DNA of 7,592 bases from UBA3537 sp964219345 (lineage in GTDB: Bacteria; Bacteroidota; Bacteroidia; Flavobacteriales; Flavobacteriaceae). Of this stretch, positions 1-7,065 are shown piece after piece. The position numbers and the translations under genes are program-made. The stretch is from assembly GCA_964219345.1 (NCBI GenBank), contig CAXPPN010000019.1:1-7592 (forward strand), read 5' to 3'. How positions within the stretch are numbered: position 1 is the first letter of the stretch; each line of letters starts with the position of its first letter. The notes below the pieces were generated by a model. The model made no database searches and had not been told where the DNA came from. It worked only from the letters and a program-made list of their open reading frames with translations.

Positions 1-672
1 GTGACTGACAGTAAAAATTCTATTGAAGCGAGTCGAATCAATCATTTTGCTCACGTAAATTATTCATCTGAAAAGCCAACAATTGGAAAATTGTTATGTA
101 TCAACGGTGCTGGGATTATGTACCGCTGGTTACGCAATCAAAGTTCTGCAGAATCCTACGAAACGATGAATAGGAGAGCGTCTAAAGTTCCCATTGGTTC
201 TGATGGCTTGGTTATTTTACCTTTCGGAAATGGTGCTGAGCGCATGCTCAATAATTTAAATATAGGCTCTCAATTTTGTAACATCAATTTAAATCAGCAT
301 TCTAAAGCCCATCTTTACAGAGCTGCACTAGAGGGCATAGCTTTTTCATTTGTTTATGGAATGGAAATCCTTAAAAACGACAATGCTGCCATCAAGGTTA
401 TTCGCGCGGGTAATGACAATCTTTTTAGATCTGAGATTTTTGCCAAAACCTTGTCCACTCTTATTGGTTATGATATTGAAATTTATAATACCACAGGCGC
501 TATTGGTGCTGCAAGAGCTGCAGCTTTGACCGATAAAGATTTTGAACGCTTTGGGCAAAACATTACAAAAAACGACCATGTGATGACATTTAAGCCCATC
601 GAAAATAAGAACCCATATCTTGATGCTTACCAAAACTGGAAAACAGAATTAGAAAAACAAATTAAAAATTAA
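1..672 (+). CDS. xylB: Xylulokinase, C-terminal part (cut by window edge)
   Basis: This is the C-terminal ~223 residues of an FGGY-family sugar kinase, which phosphorylates D-xylulose to D-xylulose-5-phosphate in the cytoplasm using ATP. Family members are about 490-500 residues, so more than half lies before the window. The GTG at position 1 is therefore probably an internal valine codon, not the start. Visible landmarks (numbered from base 1) are the INGAG segment at 35-38, LPFGNGAER at 73-81, HLYRAALEGIAFSF at 104-117 (the second FGGY signature region) and the ATP-domain segments RAGNDNLFRSEIF (135-147) and GAIGAARAAA (about 166-175). The stop is followed after 3 bp by the xylose isomerase start, which fixes the substrate as xylulose far better than the kinase sequence alone. 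Another FGGY pentulose kinase is possible but unlikely in this context. Confidence 0.93.
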   Translation: MTDSKNSIEASRINHFAHVNYSSEKPTIGKLLCINGAGIMYRWLRNQSSAESYETMNRRASKVPIGSDGLVILPFGNGAERMLNNLNIGSQFCNINLNQHSKAHLYRAALEGIAFSFVYGMEILKNDNAAIKVIRAGNDNLFRSEIFAKTLSTLIGYDIEIYNTTGAIGAARAAALTDKDFERFGQNITKNDHVMTFKPIENKNPYLDAYQNWKTELEKQIKN

Positions 673-675
673 ATA

Positions 676-2001
676 ATGATACTTACTGGAAATAAAGAAT
701 ACTACAAGGGAATTGATGCCATTCAATATGAAGGCAAAGATTCGGATAACCCACTTGCATTTAAATATTATGACCCTACACGTGTTGTAGCTGGTAAAAC
801 CATGCGTGAGCATTTTAAATTTGCCATCGCATACTGGCATACTTTCTGCGGACAAGGCTCTGATCCGTTCGGCCCTGGAACTCAAAATTTTGCGTGGGAT
901 CAATCGTCCGACCCTATTCAGGCGGCTAAAGATAAAGCAGATGCAGCTTTTGAATTCATCACCAAAATGGGATTCAATTATTTTTGTTTTCATGACTATG
1001 ATTTAGTCGCCGAGGCCAACACACTAGCCGAATCCGAAAAACGCCTTTTAATAATTGTGGATTATATCAAGCAAAAACAACAAGAATCGGGTGTAAAACT
1101 TCTTTGGGGAACCTCTAATTGTTTTTCAAATCCAAGATTTATGAACGGTGCCTCTACCAACCCAAATTTTGAGGTGGTTGCACGAGCTGGAGCACAGGTC
1201 AAATTGGCATTAGATGCGACCATGGCACTTAATGGAGAAAATTATGTTTTTTGGGGAGGACGAGAGGGCTATATGTCACTATTGAATACTGATATGAGTC
1301 GCGAATTGGATCATATGGGCCAATTTTTAACCATGGCAAGAGATTATGCAAGGTCTCAAGGGTTTAGAGGTACCTTTTTTATTGAACCAAAACCAATGGA
1401 ACCCATGAAACACCAATATGATTTTGATTCTGCAACAGCTATAGGTTTTTTGAAAGAATATGGATTGGATAAAGATTTTAAATTAAACATAGAAGTAAAT
1501 CATGCCACGCTTGCTCAACACACGATGCAGCATGAGCTGGCAGTTGCCGCAAAAGCCAATATGTTGGGTAGTATTGATGCCAATAGAGGGGATTATCAAA
1601 ATGGTTGGGATACCGATCAATTTCCCAATAATATTTTAGAAACAACAGAAGCGATGTTAGTGTTTTTAGAATCTGGAGGATTACAAGGTGGTGGTATTAA
1701 TTTCGACGCAAAAATTAGACGAAATTCAACTGATATGGAAGATGTATTTTTGGCACATATTGGTGGTGCTGACACCTTTGCTCGCGCATTGATTACGGCT
1801 GATAAAATTATAACATCTTCTCCTTACAAAAAACTAAGAAAAGAGCGATACGCTTCTTTTGATGATGGAAAAGGAGCTGCATTTGAGTCAGGATCATTAA
1901 ACCTTCAAGATTTGTATCAAATTGCACTCGAAAATGGAGAGATTTCTCCTCAAAGCGGTAAACAAGAACTTTTTGAAAATATCATAAATCAATACATTTA
2001 A
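676..2001 (+). CDS. xylA: Xylose isomerase
   Basis: Cytoplasmic enzyme converting D-xylose to D-xylulose with two divalent metal ions. The 441 residues match the longer (class II, E. coli-like) form of about 440. The catalytic pair is visible in FCFHDYD: His106 and Asp109. The metal ligands expected for the family are all present: Glu237 (IEPKP), Glu273 and His276 (NIEVNH), Asp301 (SIDANRGD), Asp312 and Asp314 (WDTD) and Asp344 (NFDAK). The VFWGGREGYMSLLNTD signature is at 191-206. The ATG at 676 lies 3 bp after the xylulokinase stop and gives the usual N-terminus; the leader is only A/T with no Shine-Dalgarno sequence, normal for Bacteroidota. It is co-transcribed with the kinase and, 16 bp downstream, the sugar symporter. 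No truncation or missing key residue is seen. The metal and catalytic assignments rest on family knowledge applied to motifs seen here. Confidence 0.98.
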   Translation: MILTGNKEYYKGIDAIQYEGKDSDNPLAFKYYDPTRVVAGKTMREHFKFAIAYWHTFCGQGSDPFGPGTQNFAWDQSSDPIQAAKDKADAAFEFITKMGFNYFCFHDYDLVAEANTLAESEKRLLIIVDYIKQKQQESGVKLLWGTSNCFSNPRFMNGASTNPNFEVVARAGAQVKLALDATMALNGENYVFWGGREGYMSLLNTDMSRELDHMGQFLTMARDYARSQGFRGTFFIEPKPMEPMKHQYDFDSATAIGFLKEYGLDKDFKLNIEVNHATLAQHTMQHELAVAAKANMLGSIDANRGDYQNGWDTDQFPNNILETTEAMLVFLESGGLQGGGINFDAKIRRNSTDMEDVFLAHIGGADTFARALITADKIITSSPYKKLRKERYASFDDGKGAAFESGSLNLQDLYQIALENGEISPQSGKQELFENIINQYI

Positions 2002-2017
2002 AATTTAATTCAATTTT

Positions 2018-3691
2018 ATGTTCTTTAAGTTAATATCAACGTCATCAATCTTAGAAAGTTTAGACTGGGTTGTATTGAGCGTCTATTTTTTGGCACTAAT
2101 TGCAGTGGCCGTTTGGGTCGTTCTTCAAAAAGATAAAAATACTGAGGATTATTTTTTAGCAGGACGAAACGTGGGGTGGTTCGTTATTGGGGCATCTATA
2201 TTTGCCTCTAATATTGGATCGGAACATGTGGTTGGGCTTGCTGGTACTGGTTTTGAGTCAGGTACTCCAATGGCTCATTATGAGCTTCACGCATGGATTG
2301 TATTGTTGTTGGGTTGGTTGTTTTTACCATTTTATATTAGAAGTGGCGCTTTTACCATGCCAGAGTTTTTAGAAAAACGTTTTGATAGTCGCTCACGTTG
2401 GTTTTTATCCTTATTTTCTTTGGTGGCTTATGTATTGACCAAAGTTTCAGTTACTATTTATGCAGGTGGAATTGTGGTCTCTGAGCTGTTGGGTATTCCG
2501 TTCTGGTATGGTGCTATTGGAGTTGTTGTATTTACGGGAATATATACAGTAGTGGGAGGAATGAAAGCAGTGATATATACCGAAACACTTCAAACCATTG
2601 TCCTTATCCTGGGTTCAATTATTATTACATTTTTAGGGCTACAAGAAGTTGGAGGCTGGGGACAATTGCGTGAAACAGTAGAGGCCGTGAGTCCAGATCA
2701 CTTCAACATGTGGCGCCCAATGTCCGATCCAGATTTTCCATGGACAGGACTTTTAATTGGTGGAACAATTGTTGGAATTTGGTATTGGTGTACCGATCAG
2801 TATATCGTTCAACGAACTTTGGCAGCCAATAATATTAAAATCGGCAGGCGAGGGGCTATTTTTGGGGCTTATTTAAAGCTTTTACCAATTTTTATTTTTT
2901 TAGTTCCAGGAATCATTGCTTTCGCATTATCCATTCAAAACCCAGAAGTTTTTGCTATTGAAAAAGCAGACCGCGCTTTCCCAATGCTTGTCAAAACTTT
3001 ACTTCCAGTTGGACTTAAAGGATTGGTTGCTGGAGGGCTTATGGCCGCTTTAATGAGTTCGTTAGCTTCGGTTTTTAACTCTTGTTCTACAATTTTCACT
3101 ATTGATATTTATAAAAAGTTAAAACCTGATAAATCAGAGAAAAATCTTCTTAAAACAGGGAAAATAGCTACAGGCTTTATTGTGGTATTGGGGATTATTT
3201 GGATACCAATAATGGAGAAAATCGGTGGCGGTGTCATGTATCAGTACTTACAAAATGTACAATCATATATTGCGCCACCCGTTACTGCTGTATTCTTGCT
3301 GGGAATAATTTGGAAACGTGTCAACTCAATTGCTGCAATAACTACTCTTTTGGTTGGTCTTTTACTATTAATATTAAGGCTTGGATCAGAAATTTATTAT
3401 CAACCACAAATTATATCAAATCAGTTAGTGGATAGTATATTTTTTAGTTTCGCAACAATCAACTTTGCGCACATGGCTATTTTTATGTTTGTTTTTTCGG
3501 TTATAATATGTATTTCTATAAGCCTAGCTACCACTGCTCCAAACTACAAAGCAATTACTGGATTATCTTACGGCACTCTTACCAAAGCGCAAAAACAAAC
3601 TCAAAAAGATAGTTTTGATGCATTAGATGTTGTTTTTTCGTTGGTTCTTGTGCTCTTAGTTATTGGAATTCTATGCTATTTTACAGGCTAA
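2018..3691 (+). CDS. SGLT-type sodium/sugar symporter (SSS family), probably for xylose
   Basis: A 557-residue inner-membrane protein with about 13-14 hydrophobic segments, of the solute:sodium symporter family. It imports sugar with Na+. Sugar-site residues known from human SGLT1 have matches at the same spacing: Asn65 and His70 in ASNIGSEH, Glu89, Tyr256 and Trp257 in WYWCTDQ, Lys287 in YLKLLP and Gln412 in YLQ. The Na2 site matches bacterial vSGLT: Ala63, Ile66, Ala344, Ser347 and Ser348 (AALMSS). Other family landmarks are the GGMKAVIYTETLQ stretch (180-192) and IIWKRVN (430-436). The charged segment 512-535 before the last helix is cytoplasmic-looking. It sits 16 bp after xylA, so xylose is the likely substrate, though galactose or glucose cannot be excluded from sequence. 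The start at 2018 leaves a short N-terminal region before helix 1. The aligned residue numbers are recalled from the family, not computed. Confidence 0.93.
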   Translation: MFFKLISTSSILESLDWVVLSVYFLALIAVAVWVVLQKDKNTEDYFLAGRNVGWFVIGASIFASNIGSEHVVGLAGTGFESGTPMAHYELHAWIVLLLGWLFLPFYIRSGAFTMPEFLEKRFDSRSRWFLSLFSLVAYVLTKVSVTIYAGGIVVSELLGIPFWYGAIGVVVFTGIYTVVGGMKAVIYTETLQTIVLILGSIIITFLGLQEVGGWGQLRETVEAVSPDHFNMWRPMSDPDFPWTGLLIGGTIVGIWYWCTDQYIVQRTLAANNIKIGRRGAIFGAYLKLLPIFIFLVPGIIAFALSIQNPEVFAIEKADRAFPMLVKTLLPVGLKGLVAGGLMAALMSSLASVFNSCSTIFTIDIYKKLKPDKSEKNLLKTGKIATGFIVVLGIIWIPIMEKIGGGVMYQYLQNVQSYIAPPVTAVFLLGIIWKRVNSIAAITTLLVGLLLLILRLGSEIYYQPQIISNQLVDSIFFSFATINFAHMAIFMFVFSVIICISISLATTAPNYKAITGLSYGTLTKAQKQTQKDSFDALDVVFSLVLVLLVIGILCYFTG

Positions 3692-3709
3692 TTATTTAAA
3701 CATATAAAG

Positions 3710-4552
3710 ATGAAACAATTTAATTTATTATCTTTTTTAATTTTATTGGTTTGTTGCAGTGGGTCTGACAACAGTTCTGACAATACTACTACACAAGATG
3801 AAGTTTTTTTCGTATCTCAGTCTATTGGTGGAGTTCAAGTTCAGCGAGAAGTGCTTTTACATTTGCCAAACAATTTTGATTCCACTCAAACTTATCCAGT
3901 TGTAATTGCTTTTCATGGTAATGGAGGGCAAAATAATAGCTGGTTTAATCAGTTATCACAGTTTGTGGATATAGGTGAATTTATTGGGGTATATCCACAG
4001 GGATATTTAAACTCATGGAATTTAGGTGCAGAAGCATCAACTGCAGATGAAGTTTATTTTTTCAATCAAATTATGGCTAAACTTGAAACATATTCATTTT
4101 TTGACGCTTCAAAAGTTTATGGAATAGGTGTATCTAACGGATCTGCTCTAATAAATAAACTGGGTATTGAAACTGCTCATTTCAGTGCCATTGCAGCTTT
4201 GGCTAGTCAATTAATAATTGGAACAATACCAAATAATTCAACCTCTCCAGTAGCAGTTTATCAAATGTGTGGAACGTTAGATAATATTATTCCTTACGGA
4301 GGTGGAATGTCTGTGGTAGGACATCATTTTTTAAGTGCATCTGATAGTGCTCTTAGCTGGGTAAATGCTTTTAATTGTACAACTGAGCCAATTGTAGAAA
4401 TGTTAGGAGATGATGAAATTTTAATTTACGAAGATTGTGAATCAGGAAAAGAGATTCGCTTTCATAGTGTAAATAATGCAGGACATAATTTGAATCAGCC
4501 TAATACCGCTAATTTTTATGGTCCAGTTTGGGAATTTTTAAAGCGTTTTTAA
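3710..4552 (+). CDS. Secreted alpha/beta-hydrolase lipoprotein, LpqC/PHB-depolymerase-like esterase
   Basis: A 280-residue predicted lipoprotein with an alpha/beta-hydrolase fold. The N-terminus is a short signal sequence with Cys15-Cys16; Cys16 is the likely lipidated residue. It is followed by SGSDNSSDN, an acidic Ser/Asp stretch like the surface-export signal of Flavobacteria lipoproteins. The oxyanion segment HGNGG is at 69-73, the nucleophile elbow GVSNG at 140-144 (Ser142), the acid in GTLDNIIPYGGG (Asp191) and the catalytic histidine in AGHN (His259). This pattern, especially the SNG elbow and the D-x-x-x-PY-GGG segment, is that of the LpqC/polyhydroxybutyrate depolymerase-like and CE1-type esterases. 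Cys222 and Cys243 may form a disulfide. The gene lies 18 bp after the sugar symporter and 1 bp before the next gene. A role in removing acetyl or feruloyl groups from xylan-derived sugars is suggested only by that context; the substrate is unknown. Confidence 0.82.
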   Translation: MKQFNLLSFLILLVCCSGSDNSSDNTTTQDEVFFVSQSIGGVQVQREVLLHLPNNFDSTQTYPVVIAFHGNGGQNNSWFNQLSQFVDIGEFIGVYPQGYLNSWNLGAEASTADEVYFFNQIMAKLETYSFFDASKVYGIGVSNGSALINKLGIETAHFSAIAALASQLIIGTIPNNSTSPVAVYQMCGTLDNIIPYGGGMSVVGHHFLSASDSALSWVNAFNCTTEPIVEMLGDDEILIYEDCESGKEIRFHSVNNAGHNLNQPNTANFYGPVWEFLKRF

Positions 4553-4553
4553 A

Positions 4554-5765
4554 ATGGATATTTTTTCTTCATCTATAAAATTTATTTACCTATTCATTAT
4601 TGTTTTTTTGTCTAGTTTGTCTATATCCGCTCAAAATAGAATTAATATTGAGGGTGTTGTATATGATGAATATGATTACCCCATTCCTTATGCCTCTATT
4701 GGCATCGTAAAAAAAAATATAGGTACAAGTTCAACTGAGGAGGGGACATTTAAATTTTTTGTGTCAAATAATGAGCTCTCAGATGTTATTGAAATTTCGT
4801 CCATTGGCTATGAATCATTTGAAATTACAGTTCAAAATTTTATCGACCTAAGGGATAAAACTTTTATCCTTAAGGAAAAAATTACGGCACTTAATGAAGT
4901 CTCAATCGAAAGCCCAAAAAATATAGTCAAAAAAGCGTTTAAAAAATTAAAAGACAATACTATAAACGACAAGCATAAGTTGGGTATATTGTACCGGCGC
5001 TGGTCTGTTGAAGATAAAATTTGCCGCTATTTTATAGAGCAATATATTGATGTTTTGGATCGCGGACCATCCTCATATATTCAAGCTTTTGATGTTCAAC
5101 ACAGTCGTACATCATCGGATTATAGATTTATTAAAAATGAACAAGATCGCCATGCTTTACAGTTTATGGAACTCAACAATCCATTACGGAATGGTCCTTC
5201 GGTTGGTTCATATAGCTGGAAAAAAATTGAAGATACATATTATGAGGATGAGGACGTTTTGGTGTTAGAGGGTACTCAAAACAATGGAAATAGTATTACG
5301 CTTTATGTGGGCTTTGAGACTTCAAAAATTTATAAGGTAGAAAAAAATACAATAAGCATGAATGTTGGTAAGCGTCTCAATGCGCTGTATATCTACAAAA
5401 ATAATAATAAAGGCAAATTATATCTTAGTTATCATAAGCGTCAGTGGGAGGGCGCTGTAAAAACCCCCGACCATATTAAGCGAGCGATGCTTCAGGCGGG
5501 AAAAAAGGAAAGAAAATACATTCCTATTTCATACCGCCATGAGGTTTTTGTTTTAGATTTAAATGATGAAAAAAGTAAAATGAAATTAAACAGCGAATCC
5601 CTTCAACAAGATATGACACTTTATAAAATCCCTTATGATGAAAATTTTTGGAATAATATCAGCTTACCCCCAGAAACCAAATTTTATTTAAAAAATATCA
5701 ATGAATTAGAAAGTCTTTATGACGTTCCAATTGAAACTCAATTTAAATTCTCTAACATAAGATAG
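4554..5765 (+). CDS. Exported protein with N-terminal CarboxypepD_reg-like domain, function unknown
   Basis: A 403-residue exported protein. Residues 1-26 form a signal peptide with likely cleavage after SISA, just before Gln27. Residues 31-107 look like a CarboxypepD_reg-like beta-sandwich: IEGVVYDEYDYPIPYASIGI, then GTSSTEEGTFKF, then ISSIGYESFEI. This domain usually starts TonB-dependent receptors in Bacteroidota, but there is no plug or barrel here. The remainder begins with SPKNIVKKAFKKLKDN (120-135) and GILYRRW (144-150), resembling a common Bacteroidota arrangement in which this domain is followed by an uncharacterised envelope domain of about 300 residues. I see no catalytic motif in it. 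The start codon is 1 bp after the esterase stop, so translation of the two is probably coupled and they may act together at the envelope. What it does is not known; the domain call is fairly secure, the function is not. Confidence 0.78.
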   Translation: MDIFSSSIKFIYLFIIVFLSSLSISAQNRINIEGVVYDEYDYPIPYASIGIVKKNIGTSSTEEGTFKFFVSNNELSDVIEISSIGYESFEITVQNFIDLRDKTFILKEKITALNEVSIESPKNIVKKAFKKLKDNTINDKHKLGILYRRWSVEDKICRYFIEQYIDVLDRGPSSYIQAFDVQHSRTSSDYRFIKNEQDRHALQFMELNNPLRNGPSVGSYSWKKIEDTYYEDEDVLVLEGTQNNGNSITLYVGFETSKIYKVEKNTISMNVGKRLNALYIYKNNNKGKLYLSYHKRQWEGAVKTPDHIKRAMLQAGKKERKYIPISYRHEVFVLDLNDEKSKMKLNSESLQQDMTLYKIPYDENFWNNISLPPETKFYLKNINELESLYDVPIETQFKFSNIR

Positions 5766-5808
5766 TAATCATATAAAAATTGATCTGCTTCATATTTTGA
5801 TTTTCGAC

Positions 5809-5848
5809 AAAAAATATTCCCAAGAAAAGAATATTATTCTTGGGAATA
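5809..5848 (-). terminator. Intrinsic terminator of the serine hydrolase gene
   Basis: Read on the minus strand, a perfect 12-bp stem (5837-5848 with 5815-5826, containing the GGG/CCC block) with a 10-nt loop is followed by a run of six T (complement of 5809-5814). It lies about 57 bp after the hydrolase stop codon, with the conserved 47-nt repeat tail between. On the + strand the same hairpin is not followed by T, so it is not a canonical terminator for the xylose operon. Confidence 0.8.
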
Positions 5849-5906
5849 ATGCCGTGGAGCCAAAGTGAGTGAAATCGAACTATTTTGGGGAGGATTTGGA
5901 ATTATT
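5809..5906 (-). repeat. Direct repeat copy 1: conserved 47-nt tail plus hairpin
   Basis: This is one of two direct repeats flanking the serine hydrolase gene; the other is at 7027-7123. The segment 5851-5897 matches 7068-7114 at 44 of 47 positions without gaps. Weaker similarity runs on to about 5906, i.e. to the stop codon of the hydrolase. The outer hairpin parts (5809-5821 and 5842-5850) are identical in both copies, while the 20 bases between them differ. On the minus strand the 47-nt part contains GTTCGATT, fitting the TTCRANY rule of a tRNA T-loop, and GGCTCCA, like a tRNA 3' end. The flanking T-stem does not pair, so it is not a working tRNA. A conserved CCAAA/TTTGG inverted repeat (5860-5864 with 5884-5888) could form a second small hairpin. 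Confidence 0.85.
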
Positions 5907-6999
5907 AAAATAAAATATCGTTTAAATAACTCCACATTTCGTTATGGAAATTAATGGGGACTAAATTATCACTATCGGGAGCTTCACCCATGCGAATGAT
6001 TACTAGATTTTGACTTGGAATAATATCAAGATATTGGCCGTTTTTACCCATCCCTGCAATTAAATCTTCTGGGGCGTTGGAGGCCAAAGAAGCCTGTATT
6101 GGAATTGTTATCCCTGGAGGAATCAAACTTTCTTTGCCATTAAGCCACCACAAGTATCCATAGGACTTATTTATATCTTGAGATGTATTTACCATATTTG
6201 AAAAATAATTTGTGTCATTCAAGATAACATCCTCGTCCCATACACCTTCATTTAATATCAATAGCCCAAATCTTGCCATGTCTCTGGCTGTACTGTAGTA
6301 TGTGTCACTGTTATTTAATTGAATCCAACTTCCACCCATTCCTATTTTTATTTTCACTTTTTGATTGGTAAATTCATTGTATGAGGTTTCGGTTGCATTT
6401 TCGATGACATCCTTTAAAAGTGAGTATGTGGCGTTGTGATAAAACCAGTTTGTTCCAGGGGTGTTTTTATAGCTTAGGCAATCTGGATCTGTACAATTAA
6501 GATTTACTACTTGATAATCCAACCCAGTTGTCATCGTTAATTGGTGTTTAATTTTAATTAAACCCTCTTGTTCTGCTGTTAAACTGGTCCACCCATTGCC
6601 AAGATATATAGCACTACTGTCCTCAATAGACAAAAGCCCATCTTCTTGTGCGATCCCGACCATAATGGCAGTGAGTGTCTTGCCTGCAGAAGCCCAATAC
6701 CAACTAGAGTTTCTATCAAAAGGAGCTGTATTTAAAATATTATTGCCCCAATAATTTTCAATTACGATTTTACCATCCTTTAAAACTACAAAAGCACGAG
6801 TGTTGTTGAGCTCAAGAAATTCATATAGATTTTCAATCTCAACAGAATCCCAGTTTAGCTCATCAGGTGATATAGTTTCCCATTGGTCGGAATCTATGCT
6901 TGGGAAATACATGTTGTTGACTACAGGCTGGCTAATTTGATTTTCGTCTTTTGAGCACGAAATGATTAAAAGTAATATGAACAGCAGAAACTTTTTCAA
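5905..6999 (-). CDS. Serine hydrolase lipoprotein, class C beta-lactamase/transpeptidase-like fold
   Basis: A 364-residue predicted lipoprotein. The start codon is TTG (complement of 6997-6999): it yields MKKFLLFILLLIISC, an ideal lipoprotein signal with Cys15, and no in-frame ATG exists between it and an upstream in-frame stop at about 7039. Cys15 is followed by SKDE, as in surface-exposed Flavobacteria lipoproteins. The mature part has the fold's motifs in order: SAGK (Ser104, Lys107) as SxxK, LTMTTGL at 154-160, YHN at 187-189 as YxN, and GMGKNGQ at 316-322 in place of the K/H-T-G box. This variant is typical of esterase or amidase-like members (for example NylB-type), not of true AmpC enzymes. 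The actual substrate is unknown, and drug resistance should not be inferred. It is convergent with the xylose operon, stands alone on its strand and is bracketed by the two direct repeats. Confidence 0.88.
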   Translation of the reverse strand: MKKFLLFILLLIISCSKDENQISQPVVNNMYFPSIDSDQWETISPDELNWDSVEIENLYEFLELNNTRAFVVLKDGKIVIENYWGNNILNTAPFDRNSSWYWASAGKTLTAIMVGIAQEDGLLSIEDSSAIYLGNGWTSLTAEQEGLIKIKHQLTMTTGLDYQVVNLNCTDPDCLSYKNTPGTNWFYHNATYSLLKDVIENATETSYNEFTNQKVKIKIGMGGSWIQLNNSDTYYSTARDMARFGLLILNEGVWDEDVILNDTNYFSNMVNTSQDINKSYGYLWWLNGKESLIPPGITIPIQASLASNAPEDLIAGMGKNGQYLDIIPSQNLVIIRMGEAPDSDNLVPINFHNEMWSYLNDILF

Positions 7000-7019
7000 T
7001 AGATGGATAATTTGATTAA

Positions 7020-7027
7020 CAAATGTA
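7020..7027 (-). promoter_or_regulatory. Possible -7 promoter element of the serine hydrolase gene
   Basis: The minus strand reads TACATTTG here, an exact match to the TAnnTTTG -7 element used by the main sigma factor of Bacteroidota. It would put the transcript start roughly 13 bases before the TTG start codon. No clear TTG/TTTG -33 element is seen at the usual 17-23 bp spacing; that region is the terminator hairpin of repeat copy 2. The element overlaps the edge of the repeat by one base. Confidence 0.4.
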
Positions 7028-7065
7028 AAAAATATTCCCTAAAATAAATTTTATTTTAGGGAATA
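7027..7065 (-). terminator. Terminator-like hairpin upstream of the serine hydrolase
   Basis: Read on the minus strand, a perfect 15-bp stem (7051-7065 with 7033-7047) with a 3-nt loop is followed by six T (complement of 7027-7032). The outer 7 bp equal those of the 5809-5848 hairpin; the inner 8 bp are A/T only and unrelated in sequence. It would stop minus-strand transcripts entering from the right just before the hydrolase's own promoter. Confidence 0.75.

Larger units (their letters stand above)
1..5765 (+). other. Predicted xylose-utilisation operon (five genes, 5' end outside window)
   Basis: Five same-strand genes are separated by 3, 16, 18 and 1 bp, with no terminator-like hairpin or room for a promoter between them. 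The order is kinase, isomerase, symporter, esterase lipoprotein, CarboxypepD_reg-like protein. The first three form a full uptake and entry route for xylose. The promoter and any regulator (often a GntR or LacI-type XylR) must lie upstream of the window. No T-run follows a hairpin on the + strand after 5765, so the operon's own 3' end is not marked by a canonical terminator; the hairpin at 5815-5848 may still slow readthrough. Confidence 0.75.

Noticed and set aside
1..3. GTG at position 1 as the true start of a short kinase
   Set aside because: FGGY kinases are about twice as long and the visible part is only the C-terminal half; the codon is most likely internal.
649..993. Minus-strand 114-residue open frame across the xylB/xylA junction (and similar frames at 346-633 and 7291-7479)
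   Set aside because: These are antisense to well-supported genes, with low-complexity or composition-driven sequence and no recognisable domain.
5815..5848. Canonical terminator of the xylose operon on the + strand
   Set aside because: The hairpin is followed by AATGCCG, not a T-run, on the + strand; its T-run serves the minus strand.
5849..5872. A conserved seven-codon mini-ORF (MPWSQSE in copy 1, MPWSQME in copy 2) on the + strand of both repeats
   Set aside because: It is too short to judge, the change between copies alters the protein, and the functional reading of the repeat is on the other strand.
5851..5897. A complete tRNA gene at the repeat core (and at 7068-7114)
   Set aside because: Only T-loop-like and 3'-end-like words are present; the T-stem arms do not pair, and no anticodon arm, D arm or matching 5' acceptor strand is visible.
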